From Dasypus novemcinctus (lineage: Eukaryota > Chordata > Mammalia > Cingulata > Dasypodidae), in assembly GCF_030445035.2 (NCBI RefSeq), contig NC_080677.1, positions 155,869,169 through 155,933,168 on the forward strand: a DNA stretch of 64,000 nt. The letters are read 5' to 3'. Positions 42,440-53,615 of the stretch are shown piece by piece. A program made the translations under genes and the position numbers. Within the stretch, counting starts at the first letter, position 1. Each line of letters begins with the position of its first letter. The notes beneath the pieces were generated by a model, which saw nothing but the letters and a program-made list of their open reading frames with translations, had not been told where the DNA came from and made no database searches.

Positions 42440-44355
42440 TTTTATTTTTACAATTTTTAAGTTTTTTTGAAAGATGCTTAGATTACATGAATGTTACATA
42501 AAAAATGTAGGAGATTCCCATATACCCCACTCCCTACCCCTCCCACACTTTCCCACATTAACAATACCCTTCATTAGTGTGGTACCTTTATTACAATTGA
42601 TGAACACAGGTTGCAGCATTACCACTAAGTGTGGATTATAGTTTACATTATAGTTTAAACTCTGCCCCGCACAATTTTAGAAGTTATGACAAAGTATATA
42701 ATGGCCTGTATTTGTCATTGTAATGTCATTCAGGACAACTCCAATGTCCTGAAAATGCCCCATATTATGCCAGTTTCCCCCCTCTCCCTCTCCTCTGAAC
42801 TTCCCATGGCCACTGCCTCAAATTTAATGGTAAAAATTCTTCCATTATTAGAATAGCAATAAATCTATAGTAGAATAACAGTAAGTCTACTTGAGCCCAT
42901 CGTTCATTCCCCAATCCTGAGGATTCAGTGATGGGGATGCCCACTTCAACTCTATTTGAGAAGGGGCTTAGATCCCAACAGACAGACGGATGGGACTATC
43001 TTGCTTGCAGTTGCAGACTCTCTCTGTTCCTTGGAATGGTCTTTGTCCGTCATCATTTCCTTATTAGTTATCTTGGGTGAGTCCAATGAACTGGAGAGAA
43101 GGTGTTGTACCTCTGTTGAGATTCAGGGCCTGACTGGCACATGGAAAGCCCAAAGATTTAAGTCTCTTGGACATAAACCTATTAACTCTAGTACTAACTA
43201 TAGGTTCAAATAGAAGGGGCAGAAGAGCCATGTGTAGGGAAACCACAACTGAGTCCAACTCTGTCACACTGGGAAGTATAAATTCCAAAGTAGGGTCCAG
43301 TGGTAGGGTAACAAGCTCCTGAGCTGACTATAAGTGTCTGGATATCTCCAGACCCTCAGAAACCCTACTATTTGAGGCAATATTTACTGTGGCAGTCAAT
43401 GAAATCCTGCTGAGATGTGCATAAACATAACCTCTGGAATGACCTCCCAACTCTCTTTGAAATCTCTTAGCCATATAAACTCATCTATCTTTACCTTTTC
43501 TCCCTTTTGGTCAAGGTCTTTTTCCAGTTGCATTGCTATTTGGTGCTTGGTAGTAATCCCTTGGTGCCAGGGAGGCTCATCCCTGAGAGTCATGTCCCAG
43601 TCTGGGGGAAGGTAATGCATTTATATGCTGAGTTTGTCTTAGAGAGAGGCCACATTTGAGCAACAAGGAGGGTCTCAGGAGGTAACACATAGGCAACCTA
43701 TAAACCTAGGCTAAGTTTCAATTTCAAAAGAAAAGGTTCATATGTACCATAATCAACATCAAGGACCTGCCAATGGTCCATCCTCCTTCATTAATCACTG
43801 CCTCTGTACTCAGGGGATTCTTACTGTCCCATTAGAGAATGTGGCAGAACTCCTCAGGATGGGAATTGGATATTCTTTCAGTTCTTGTGTGAATCTTCAC
43901 CCACCATGACAATGCCGCATGAACATTTGAACTTTCATACGCGCTGTAAGTATGCCCCAGGTGAACCTCCTCCCATGCCTCCCCCATCACTGATACCCCA
44001 CACCACTGGTCCTCCCCTGCCATAGTTGTAATCCTTCTGTGTTCCAAAACGTCTTAAAAAATGAAGCCAAAATAATAACTGAACAAAAATAATAAGAAAA
44101 TGAAATAATAACATTCATTTTAAAAATGACAAATAAAATACAAAAAATTAAAAAGAATTTGAAGTAATAAAAAATTTTAAAAATTAAATTAAAAAATAAA
44201 TTTTGGCTTTATGTCTTTTATCACTGTAAGATCTGTTGACTTGTAGGACATTTTCTTCCATTTATTCCCCCAGTATCTTATTTTTCACTTTATCTTCAAA
44301 GAAGATTTATGTTACAGAAAAGTCACATATCAAATATAGAGGATTCCTCAGGATG
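42440..44355 (-). mobile_element. Long xenarthran L1 3'-UTR-type element, older copy
   Basis: Colinear with 10085-12055 but much more diverged. Shared landmarks in order include ggattatagtttacattat (42633), gggatgcccacttcaactct (42934), gagaaggggcttagatccca (42958), ccatataaactcatctatct (43472), ggcacatggaaagcc-type text (43136), gccagggaggctcatccctg (43566), and ctgataccccacaccactgg (43989). It ends with cttcaaagaagatttatgtt (44293), the second terminus seen at 12006. Its age means the family was active over a long period. Confidence 0.6.
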
Positions 44356-45685
44356 CTTTTAGAAGAGACCAGTTTGTGTGTTTTTCCCAAACTGCAGGTT
44401 GTGAAATCATGTTAATGGGCTGTGATGAGCTTTGAAAAAAAAAAATGAAATAGAACAAAGAAGAAAAAGCATGGCCTTGGCAGGGATCTGGGGGGTGGAG
44501 GTGGGGGTAGCAAAAGCATGGCGGGTTGATCCCAGGAAGTAAAATACAGTTACTTTGGGGGAAGGAGAATGGACTTAGGAGAAAAGCCCAGTCATGGTTG
44601 CCACAGAGAGATTAAAACTCAGGTGCGAGCAGATGCAGGTCTAAGCAGCAGATGATGTGACTTGCCCACAGACAGACTGAAAGGTCGAAGAGGAGTGCAT
44701 TATTTTACTGGGTCCATTGGTTAAAAACAACAACAAAAAAGGGAACAAAACCAATAAACTCTGATTTGAGTGCTTATGGGAGCACTTAGGAGGAGGTATA
44801 GTGAATTTGATAATTTGTGTTCAATTGAATTTGGATAAGCTCTTGAAAAGCAAATCCTCCCTAACTTTTGGCTTTCCTCTTTTCTCTAGGAAATGCTTCT
44901 CTTTGTTCTTTGTACCGATTTCTTCTAGCAGAATTTTCTCCTTCCACAGTAGAGCCTGTCCCTGTCACCCTCTGTGACCTTGTGGGGTTCATCTTGGCTG
45001 GTGGTGACACAACTTATAAAACAGCAGTGAACGAGGCAACAGCTCTCATAACACATGAAGCTAGAGGATAAGCTGTCACCTGCGTCAGTGAGGAACTGTA
45101 AAGACGGAAGAGTAAATAATGGGTCTGGCGCACTTGGCTCCTTTTCGCCAGAGACTCTTTGTGCAACTCGGTGGCCCGGTGCCAATGTGGGGCCTGCTCG
45201 AAAGCAGGTGTGGGTTGAAGGCTTATCAAAAGACCATGTGGCATGAGCAGAGGGCCCGGAGCTCTGGAGGGGCAGCCCCAAGCTTGCCACTTCTAGCTGG
45301 GGACCTTTGGCAGGTAAATTATCTTTTTGCCCCCAACTGCTGTATCGAGGAAACGAAGATAGTAGCAATTTCAGAGCATTGTTAGAACAATGAGAAATAA
45401 AAATGGAAGCCCCTGGAGCATATTAGAAGTTCCCAAAAATGGTACTAGCTAATGGGTGAAATTTGGAGATTCATGCATCTTTTTAGTAGCAGGTGGCTGG
45501 GAGTGATGGTGAAGCTTTGTGGCCCATGGAAACGGTGTTTTATGAGGACACAGATTTTAAGCAGGAGGGCTGTGGACAGGCCTGTGAGCAGGTTCCCTGG
45601 CTGGGGAGTCATCCTGGTGGCCACTCAGCAGCCACTTTCCAAAGTGGCTTTATTCCCTGCTACTACTGCTAATGATAATGATGGT
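44356..45685. other. No recognised feature
   Basis: Unique-looking sequence. The stretch ttggctttcctcttttctct followed by ag at 44870-44890 looks like a 3' splice site but nothing around it looks like an exon. No reading frame here resembles a known protein. Confidence 0.4.
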
Positions 45686-45689
45686 ATTG

Positions 45690-45870
45690 GGAAACAGTTA
45701 CGGGGACTTGCTCTGCTGGTCACAGGTTTAAGTGCCTTGAGCCTCACGACAAACCCACGAAGCAGGGGCTGTTATTCTACGAAGGGATACTGGGAAACTG
45801 CCCAGGGCCCTGCAGCCGCTGGCGAGCAGACTGAGTCAGGAGCCAGTGCCCACGCTGGACCGCAGATAGG
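45690..45870 (-). repeat. MIR SINE (antisense)
   Basis: ttgagcctcacgacaaaccc, acgaagcaggggctgttatt, gggatactgggaaactgccc and agactgagtcaggagccagt are antisense MIR cues. Rather GC-rich. Confidence 0.6.
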
Positions 45871-45899
45871 GAGACGGGTGCGTTCATGAGCTCTATGGA

Positions 45900-46510
45900 A
45901 TGGAAAAGAATTCATTTCTTTGTGAAAAATTGCCATCAAAAGTGAGAAAAAGTTGCATAAAGTTTAAATTGCAGTTAACAACTGGTTTGAGGATCCACAA
46001 ACAAAACCAGGTCCCCTAGCAAGAAGGGGATGCCTGAAAAATCTCATTGTCTGAGCAGGTGTTTCTGGCTCGCCAGCTTGGGGCTGTGTGGGTTTCATAA
46101 TCATCATTGCTGTGCCTGGCAAGGGTCTATGGTGTATTAGGAATGAAGGTTTAGATTTAGATTAAGCCACGTCTGCCAAGGGACTCGCTTGCCTAATGCA
46201 GCGAGGGTTTAAGCTCTTCTACCGCTCTATTTTGGGAACAACGTATGATCAGCAAATTTGACTCTATCCCTGCTACGTAAATGTGAGACGCATAGACCGG
46301 TCTCTTAAGAGTTTGTTGAAATGACAACCAGCTCATTTTTCCACGAAAAAGAACACAGGAAACTTTGGAGTTCAGCCCTTCCGTTCTGGCAGCCGCCCCT
46401 GCTCAGAAAGTTCCTCTCAGTACCGGTATCGTTGGGCACCTCCCGTTTCTGAAAAAGGACATCTGTGTTTCCTGATCAGTGTGTTTCAGGTTTGGGGAAG
46501 GATTCTGCTG
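45900..46510. other. Unique, non-repetitive stretch
   Basis: No repeat signature is visible in about 600 bp, which is unusual in this window. Composition is even and CpG content low. A conserved non-coding element is conceivable, but nothing in the sequence alone shows it. Confidence 0.3.
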
Positions 46511-46514
46511 GACT

Positions 46515-46745
46515 CCTAATCTTATAAAGCAAATGTGTATGATTATTTAGTGCTTTCCAAATGACAGGTAGTCCAAGCACTTTTCAGGGGGAGGTGGGTT
46601 TTCCTCTCAGTCTAACAGAGTTGGAAACTGAAGCAGAGAGAAGGATGAACCCTGGTTCAAATGCGGTGGACTCAGGATTTGAGCCCAGGCAGCCTGACTT
46701 CAGAGCCCCCACTCTCAACATCTAGCTCTACCACTCGTTCTGCAC
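46515..46745 (-). repeat. MIR SINE (antisense)
   Basis: ggaaactgaagcagagagaa, ggatttgagcccaggcagcc and tgacttcagagcccccactc, followed by ctctaccactc, are antisense MIR text. Confidence 0.75.
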
Positions 46746-46864
46746 CAGCTGTGAGCTCTGGTTTGCATCACAATTCACATCAGTAAGCATGAGCTGATGA
46801 CCCACCACGTGACTGACTGACCTGCAGGAAGAGTAAACTGCAATCTGAGCCTGTTAGCCATAGA

Positions 46865-47090
46865 CTACCTAGTAGCATCTGGTACGTGCAGGGTCTGTGC
46901 TAGGTCCTTTACTTTGAGCCCTTGTGACAATTAAATGGAGGCAGGTGTTCTCATCCCTATTTTTCAGATGAGTCATTTGAAACTCAGAGAAGTTCAGGAC
47001 TTTGCCCACGATCACACAGCTGGTGAGCAGTGAATTTGGGATGGAAACCCAGTTGTTACGGACTCCCAATCTCAGGTTCTTTCCATTGTG
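46865..47090 (-). repeat. MIR SINE (antisense)
   Basis: ctcatccctatttttcagat, gagtcatttgaaactcagag, gatcacacagctggtgagca and ggatggaaacccagttgtta are well preserved antisense MIR text. Nothing recognised in 47091-47809. Confidence 0.8.
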
Positions 47091-47809
47091 GTCTGCCACT
47101 AATTTACAGAGGATAATAAAAGTGTACAAGCTTAGACTTTTCTGGGGAGTTCCCCCTTCAACCTCCAAGGTTTTTGCATTTGTGAAATGCAAAATGACAT
47201 TTGTGGTCCCTCTAAGTGGTAATCGGAAATTCATAGAATTTCTGTCTCTAATACAAAGAATTTTGTCTTGTACTTTCATCTTCCACACTGCTGGGATCGG
47301 CAGGGTCTGCCTACTTTTCTGAAACTGTGTGCCCAGCTGGTTTGAAACATGCCAAGGCTCCTTTGGGGTTAGGGTTGGCAGGCTTCCTCCAGTGGAGATG
47401 GGTCAGGCATCAGGGCTCGTCTCCTTGGCCATGGTTGACATCTCCTGCTCCTGCTGGGCTGGGTAGGTGATGTGCAGCTGAAGACCTGCTGAGTTTCCAT
47501 TTGAGCTGCAGAATCGAGATGCAGAGAAAGGACAGCGTTGGTTTGGAGAACCCTGGGCCAGGAAGCTTACACAAAGGGGGCAAGAAAACAAATCTTAAAT
47601 AAAAAAATTATCATGGATAAAAGTCAAGCCAAACAGAAGGTTATAAAGTGAAAGTCTCCTTCCCTCCTCTGACCTGGAGATTTTCTTCTCAGAAGAAAGT
47701 CCTTTGTTCTGACCCAGCAGTCCTGTGCCTTCTGCCAACACCCATGGAACCTTGCCCTGCTAAATGGCAGGAAGGGTAAAGGTATCAGACCCTTCATAGT
47801 TCTTTCTTT

Positions 47810-47975
47810 TCATTTATTTATTTTTTAATCAGAGAAGTCATGTGTTTATAGAATAATCATGCATAAAATCCAGGGTTCCCATAAACCATCCTATTAACAC
47901 TTTGCATTGGTGTGATACATTATTTACAACTGATGAGAGCGTATTTTTTTTTATTATATATGTTTTTATTTTAAT
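47810..47975 (-). repeat. Short fragment of an L1 3'-UTR-type terminus
   Basis: ttttttaatcagagaagtca, aatccagggttcccataaac and acactttgcattggtgtgat repeat the wording of the termini of the long element (compare 12010-12070). Too short to place well. 47976-48471 holds nothing I can name. Confidence 0.4.
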
Positions 47976-48471
47976 TTTTAAATGTTTTTATAATTGTACT
48001 ATTTCCTTCATAGTTTTTGACAGAGGAATACAGAATAATAATAAATGTCAGTGATTTGATAATTCGGTGACTGAAATTACATATTCCTCAGATTGTCAAA
48101 CAGCGCAAGACACAGGAAGATCCCATTGCGATAGGGGAGATAAATGCTCAAGTAATGAGCTTATACCTTTCACAAGTTAGGGTCATCTGTAAAACTAAGG
48201 AATATAAGTACAGTTGCTAGAAGGTCAGCCCTTTGGGGTGCTGTTTTGTTAGGGTGCCTTGACTGAGTCCCAGCTGGTAGGGACGGGGAGCTTCTGATAC
48301 CTGGAAGCTGTTCGGAGATGCCTGCAGGGAGACATCAATAGAATAAAATAGAGGATGGGCAAACACCTTTATGGAATGTGAAATTCAAGGCAAAGTAAGG
48401 CAGATTATTTTAATTAAACTGTTATTTTAATCCTGGCTATATGTTATGCATACATCTTTGGTATAGAGCAG

Positions 48472-48800
48472 TGATTCTCAAACTTTTTGGTCTCAGGACC
48501 CTCTCACACTCTTAAAAATTGTTGAGAACCCCAAAGAGCACTTGTTTAAGAGAGTTACACACCTATGGACATTAATGACATTGGAAATTTAAACTGAGAA
48601 ATGAAGATACACTTAATTCATTTAAAATGAAATGATGAAAACATTATACATTAGTATAAATAATAGTTTTCATGAAATTATATTTTTCCAACCAAAAAAA
48701 GTACTGTGGAAAGGTGGCATTATTGTACAATTTTGCAAACCTCTTTAATTTATTGGAAAAAAACCTTTCCTCTTTAAATGCGGGAGGATTAACATATCAT
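48472..48800 (+). mobile_element. hAT (Charlie-like) DNA transposon fragment
   Basis: Starts cagtgattctcaaacttttt followed by ggtctcaggaccctctcac, a classic start of non-autonomous hAT-Charlie copies, and continues with gttgagaaccccaaagagca and aacctctttaatttattgg. The right end is truncated. No transposase is coded. Confidence 0.7.
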
Positions 48801-48819
48801 TCAGCTTGTCTGATATGCA

Positions 48820-49640
48820 GGAAAAAGCATCAACTTTGGGGTCAACGTGACCAGGGTTTAAATATGGGCTCTACCACATAACCTAGTCAGTTCTCATTAC
48901 GTCCTGTGTCCTGTGAAGTCACAGTGAACACTGAAGCAGTGATTAGTGAACCATTACTCCTAGGGGAAACACAGGGTTAGGTTCCTGAGAGCCTCTTGTC
49001 ACAACACTTTTGTCAACAGATCAACACACAACCTTGTTTTATGTGTGTGTCTGTTTAAAAATATCTTATTTAGTGTATGTTGTTGATCAACATTGTACTC
49101 ATGGCAACACGCTATAATTCATGCCTGAGCAAGGCTGATCTAACACATTTATTTTCTCTGTAAGGCACATCACAACTTTCTTGTGCTCAGGAATACTAGA
49201 CAGCACTTCAGCATTACATTTGGGGCCTATTTTAAACAACAAAAAGCAAAAAATGCAAAAAACTTGGCACTAAATATACAGTAGAAAGGACTCATTTACA
49301 GGATGAGGGCTGAAATGGGAAGACCTTGCTTGCCGTCAACTGGGAAAGTGCGCATCAAGTGACTCAAATTTTTCGCCATGCATCATGAGTATTGATTTTG
49401 GGGCTTCAATAAATTTTAGTGAGTAGGCAAACTTGCAAATATGGACTCTGCAAATAATGAGGATTGGGTATAGTTGAGGAACTTTAGGCAGGTATTTAGC
49501 TTCTCTGAGCCTCAGTCTCTCCATTTTTAACATGGAGCTAAGGGAACCCCAGGGCTCCTGTGAGGATTCTATTTATGTGTCCAAAGGCTTTAGACCGATG
49601 CCTGCCCATGGTGAGGCATTAGGTAGAATCCTAATCCTGA
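48820..49640 (+). repeat. MIR SINE (sense), split by a Tigger element
   Basis: 48820-48887 (gtcaacgtgaccagggttta, gggctctaccacataacc) is the MIR head and 49471-49640 (cttctctgagcctcagtctc, ccagggctcctgtgagg, then tgcctgcccatggtgagg) is the MIR tail in the same direction. The Tigger at 48888-49470 lies between them. Confidence 0.65.
48888..49470 (-). mobile_element. Tigger (pogo-type Tc1/mariner) element, internally deleted
   Basis: Left end cagttctcattacgtcctgt and right end gactctgcaaataatgagga are the inverted termini of Tigger. Between them the minus strand carries the start of the transposase frame (antisense of a MAPKR-type start lies near 49213-49222) and a helix-turn-helix region, then jumps to the 3' end. 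Stop codons and the deletion of the DDE catalytic part make it dead. It sits between MIR halves at a TA-containing site, as expected for Tc1/mariner. Confidence 0.8.
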
Positions 49641-51820
49641 TGTGACCTGGGGCTGACGGCCTCTGCAGTCATCACCATGCTCCACCCAGCTTCTCAAACA
49701 CATCCAGCCACAGAAAGGCTCTGCTTCTCCAGGCAGCCCCTTCCATTTTAGAGAGGTCTAAGTATTAGAAAACTTAGGGAACTAAAACCTTCCTTCATGT
49801 GTACCTTTGTTCCTGTTCCCTCTTGGAGTGCAGTCTCACTCCCTGTCCCTGGCAGCTCTGCAAATATTTGAACGAGGCTCCTATCCTAGGTGAATCCTCT
49901 TGCCCCTTGGCTACCACTCGTCACAGCCTTCAGCAGCCACCGGCATGGCATTTCAAGCCGTGCTCTGCCAGTTCATCTTCCTATGGACAAAGAGCAGGCT
50001 CAGTTTGGCGTCATAGTCCTGGTTCAGTTCCAAACCACAAAACGGATAAACTTTTCCTTTCCGTTCCTGCCTTTTGGCGTGTTTGGGGGGTTAGTTTACT
50101 ATGCGTAGCTTTACATGTCATCCTTGTATTGTCCCACTGACGTTTTAATGCTCCTGTTCGCTGGTTATTTAATCTACGTGTGATGTCAGTCATTGGAGGC
50201 ACCGATTGCCAGCTTGCCAGACAGCTCCAAGGCAGAGAGCAGCTCGCCTGCCAACTCTTCGCAACTCTGGATTTCACTGTTTCTCAAGTTCACATTGGCT
50301 GTCATGAACCTGACTGGTGAAACAGAACTTGGTGGCTTAAGCGGTGCCTGTGTTGGATGGGAAGACTGGCCAGTCCCTGCCTTGTCTGGGCGTGTGGGGT
50401 TAACTACACTGATGCTCACTTGCTGCGCCTTTCGGGTGAGCCTTGACCTCTGCCCTGGATTTCAGTCAAATGCTGACATTTTCCCTGACGCTGTCTTTTC
50501 ACAATTTCGACTTTTTAGGGTCACAGAGGTCAGGGTATTGGGTTATTAGTCAGCCCTTGCACATTCCTATTTCTGACCCAAAGAGGTGTAGGAACTTCTC
50601 CTTTAAAAGGTCTAGGACAGGACAAAGTCTTCACTTTGGAATTGCCAACTAGAGAAAACACACTGACAGTTTCAGGTACAATGCCCCTTTTTTTCTAACT
50701 CTGAAAAAGTCCAGGAGTTTCACTAGTAAGGCCACTGCCTTTTCCCTCTTTCAAACGGAGCTCAGACTGAAACTCTTTGTAGTCCCTGCCGGGCCTGGCA
50801 ATGTCTGCATACTTTTAAGTGTCTTTCATGAAGTATTGGAGAGACGTGTTACATCATAAAGGTCCCATGGGGGTTTCAGTAGGTCCACTTAGTTTCTTAC
50901 GAAGCTTCATTAGCTCATACCTTTTCCTGGGTTTGTGGTCAGATCTGCTTGGGCAAGAAATACAGGATGTCTGGGCTTCTAGAATAAGCACCAGAATTGA
51001 CTGTGCCTGATGGGAGGGAGCAAGTCTGCTCTTGCCACGTGGGTGTTTGGAAAACTCAATCATGTCCTTTCTATTCCTTCTGTGTCAAAAAATCTGCCTT
51101 TTCCTGGCTTGGGAAGAGAGACCACTCTATCTGGAATATTCTTCCTTTCCAGATCTGTGGCTGGAGAAGCAGTGAAACGCATTGCTGGTCAGAGGTCTGG
51201 GAAAGTTCTTGCCCCTTTGAACAGGAGCAGGAGCCCAAAATGGTAGGTCCACAGAATTTTAGTTGTCAGGAGGTTGGGCAGGGCAGCTGGAGTGCTGTCC
51301 GCTGGAGACCATGCCATGAGCAGCCTGGTTCTTGAGTCCCTTGGTCTGTTCAGTGGACTGGACCTCTACTATGTAACAAAGTGCATCACCGTGTGAACCA
51401 GCCTCGGGCCCTAACTGATGATGGAGGGGTCACACCATCATCACCGGTCCAGTTTGGGGGCTGGAATCCCTGGTTTGGAGCAGGGAACTAATCCCTGAAA
51501 GTGTCGAAGTATCCCTACTGCTGCTGTTATGGTTATATATATATATATATATGTATATATTCATTTCTCTTACTACAAAGGTAATGCATACTTATCCTAA
51601 AAAATCTGAAAAATACTAGAATGTTAAAAAGAAGACAAATGTCACTCCAATTTGGATATAACTACTACTACTAATTTGGTCATTCTTTCCCATTTTTTAT
51701 ATATATATTTTTATTAATTAAAAATAGTTGAGCTCCTATTCTCTGCCATGGATTGTGTTAGGTGCTGAGTATAGGAATGAGGAAAGCATAGTCCGTGTCC
51801 TCAAGTTGTTAACGGGAGTT
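49641..51820. other. Mostly unique; TA run and possible old-repeat scraps
   Basis: 49735-49800 has wording like an L2/CR1-type end (cccttccattttagagaggt), too weak to call. A (TA)n run lies at 51534-51552. 51745-51815 resembles the ancient-repeat head (tgtgttaggtgctgagtata). No gene that I can support. Confidence 0.35.
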
Positions 51821-52966
51821 CTGGTGGACGAAGATGGCACTATAAGATGCTAAGGGTGCCATTCCCCTATAGGATCTTTGAACAACTAGGAAATAGACTA
51901 GCCAACCATCAAATTTATATGGAAAGATAAGCGGCCTCAAACAGTCAAAACCATCTTGAAAATAAGAATGAAGTTAGAGGCTTCACACTTTCCTAAAACT
52001 TGTTACAAAACCATAGTGGTCAAATCAGCACGGTTCTGGCACAACGACAGATATATAGACCAATGGAATAGAACTGAGAGTTCAGAAATAGACCCTCACA
52101 TGTATGGCCAACTGATTTTTCATAATGGTTCCAAATCCACTCAATTGGGGAGGAGTAGTGTCTTCAGCAAATGATGCTGGAAAAACTGGCTATCCATATG
52201 CAGAAGAATGGAGGATGCTACCTGTCACCATATACAAAAAGTAACTCAAAATAGATAAAAGATCTAAATATAAAAACCAGGACTATAAAACTCCTGGAAG
52301 AAAACATAGGAATGCATCATCAGGACCATGTGTTAGGCAATGGTTTTTTAGACTTTACACAAAAAGCATGAGCAACAAAAGAAAAATAGATAAATGGGAC
52401 TTCATCAAAATTGAAAACTTTCATGCATCAAAGGACTTCATCATGGAAGTAAAAAAACCCAATTAAAAAACGGGCAAAAGATTTGAATAGGCATTTATTC
52501 AAAGAAGATATGCAAATGTCCAAAAAGCACATTAAAAGATGTTCAGCAATATTAGCCATAAGGGCAATGTGAATCGAAACCAACTAACTAGAATGGCCAA
52601 AATTAAGAAAATAAAAAATAACAAGTGCTGGAGGAGATGTGAAGAAATAGGAACACTCATTCGCTTTTGATGAGAATGTAAAATAGTGCGTCTGCTGTGG
52701 AAGACAGTTTGGTGTTCCTCAGAAGGTTAAGCATAGAATTCTATAAGACCTGGCAATGCTACTTCTAGGTATACACCCACAAGAATTGAAAACAGGATTT
52801 CAAACAGATATTTACACATTGATGTTCACAGCAGCATTATTCACAATTGCCAAAAGATAGAAGCAACACAAGAGTCCATTAGCTCATGAATGGATAAACA
52901 AACAAAAAAAAAAGGGATATATATATATATAATGGAATATTATTCAGCTGTGAATAATATTTTATT
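51821..52966 (+). mobile_element. L1 with a large internal deletion (sense)
   Basis: The left end reads like an L1 5' start (ggacgaagatggcactataa at 51826-51845). By about 51915 the text is already deep in ORF2 (atcaaatttatatggaaaga, then gtggtcaaatcagcacggtt at 52018, gccaactgatttttcataat at 52106). It goes on through caaaattgaaaactttcatg (52406) and ttcacagcagcattattcac (52828) to the 3' end. ORF1 and most of ORF2, including endonuclease and reverse transcriptase, are missing. Stops and frameshifts break the rest. A TA run is at 52918-52932. Confidence 0.8.
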
Positions 52967-53523
52967 GTTTCAACCCAGTTTGTTTCTTGTATTTTCTGTC
53001 CTTCTATTTTGTCCCTTCTCTTCTTTGCAGTTTCTCTGACAGCAACTTCTACTTTTAGAAATACAGTAGTTAACAGCAAATTCCTCTCTCTATTGGGGTA
53101 ATACCAGAATGTTGAAATTTCCTTTGCCCTGTAAACACTCTTATAGTTCTTCTACATTTAGCTCTACTAGTTCCTCTTTTCAGTTTCTTGAAGATGTCCC
53201 TTAATTAGGAAAGAAAGACTTTCTTAAGATTTCTTAATATTTTGCTTGATTTTCTCCTGAGACTTAAATACATAATTTGTATGTTATAATAATTGTTCAT
53301 TTAAATCTATGAATAGAACTCTTTCTTCAGTATGACAGAGATTGGCAAGGTGAAAAAAAACACCATAATCACATGGTAGCAAAGGTTAACTATAAGCCAC
53401 TTACTGATTGCTTGTTCTTTAGATTTTATCATTAAAATGCATACTGTATTGAAGATTTAACTTTTCTATCTGAAAAATCTTATACATTTTAGCCAAAACT
53501 TTAGCATCATTATGGCCCTTGTC
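52967..53523. other. No recognised feature
   Basis: AT-rich sequence with no repeat or gene that I can name. Confidence 0.45.
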
Positions 53524-53615
53524 ATCCATGCATTCAATCACTAAATATTTATTGGGTATTATGTGTACCAGCCTCTGTGCTAGGCTGCCAGGATACAAAG
53601 AGGAAACATGATGAT
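53524..53615 (+). repeat. Ancient mammalian repeat, head only
   Basis: atgcattcaatcactaaata followed by tttattgggtattatgtgta and ctctgtgctaggctgccagg is the head of the same old family as at 5205 and 61960. Confidence 0.6.

Noticed and set aside
44868-45071. Possible exon after a pyrimidine tract and AG
   Set aside because: One splice-like site is not enough; no protein similarity, no donor partner and no conserved frame.
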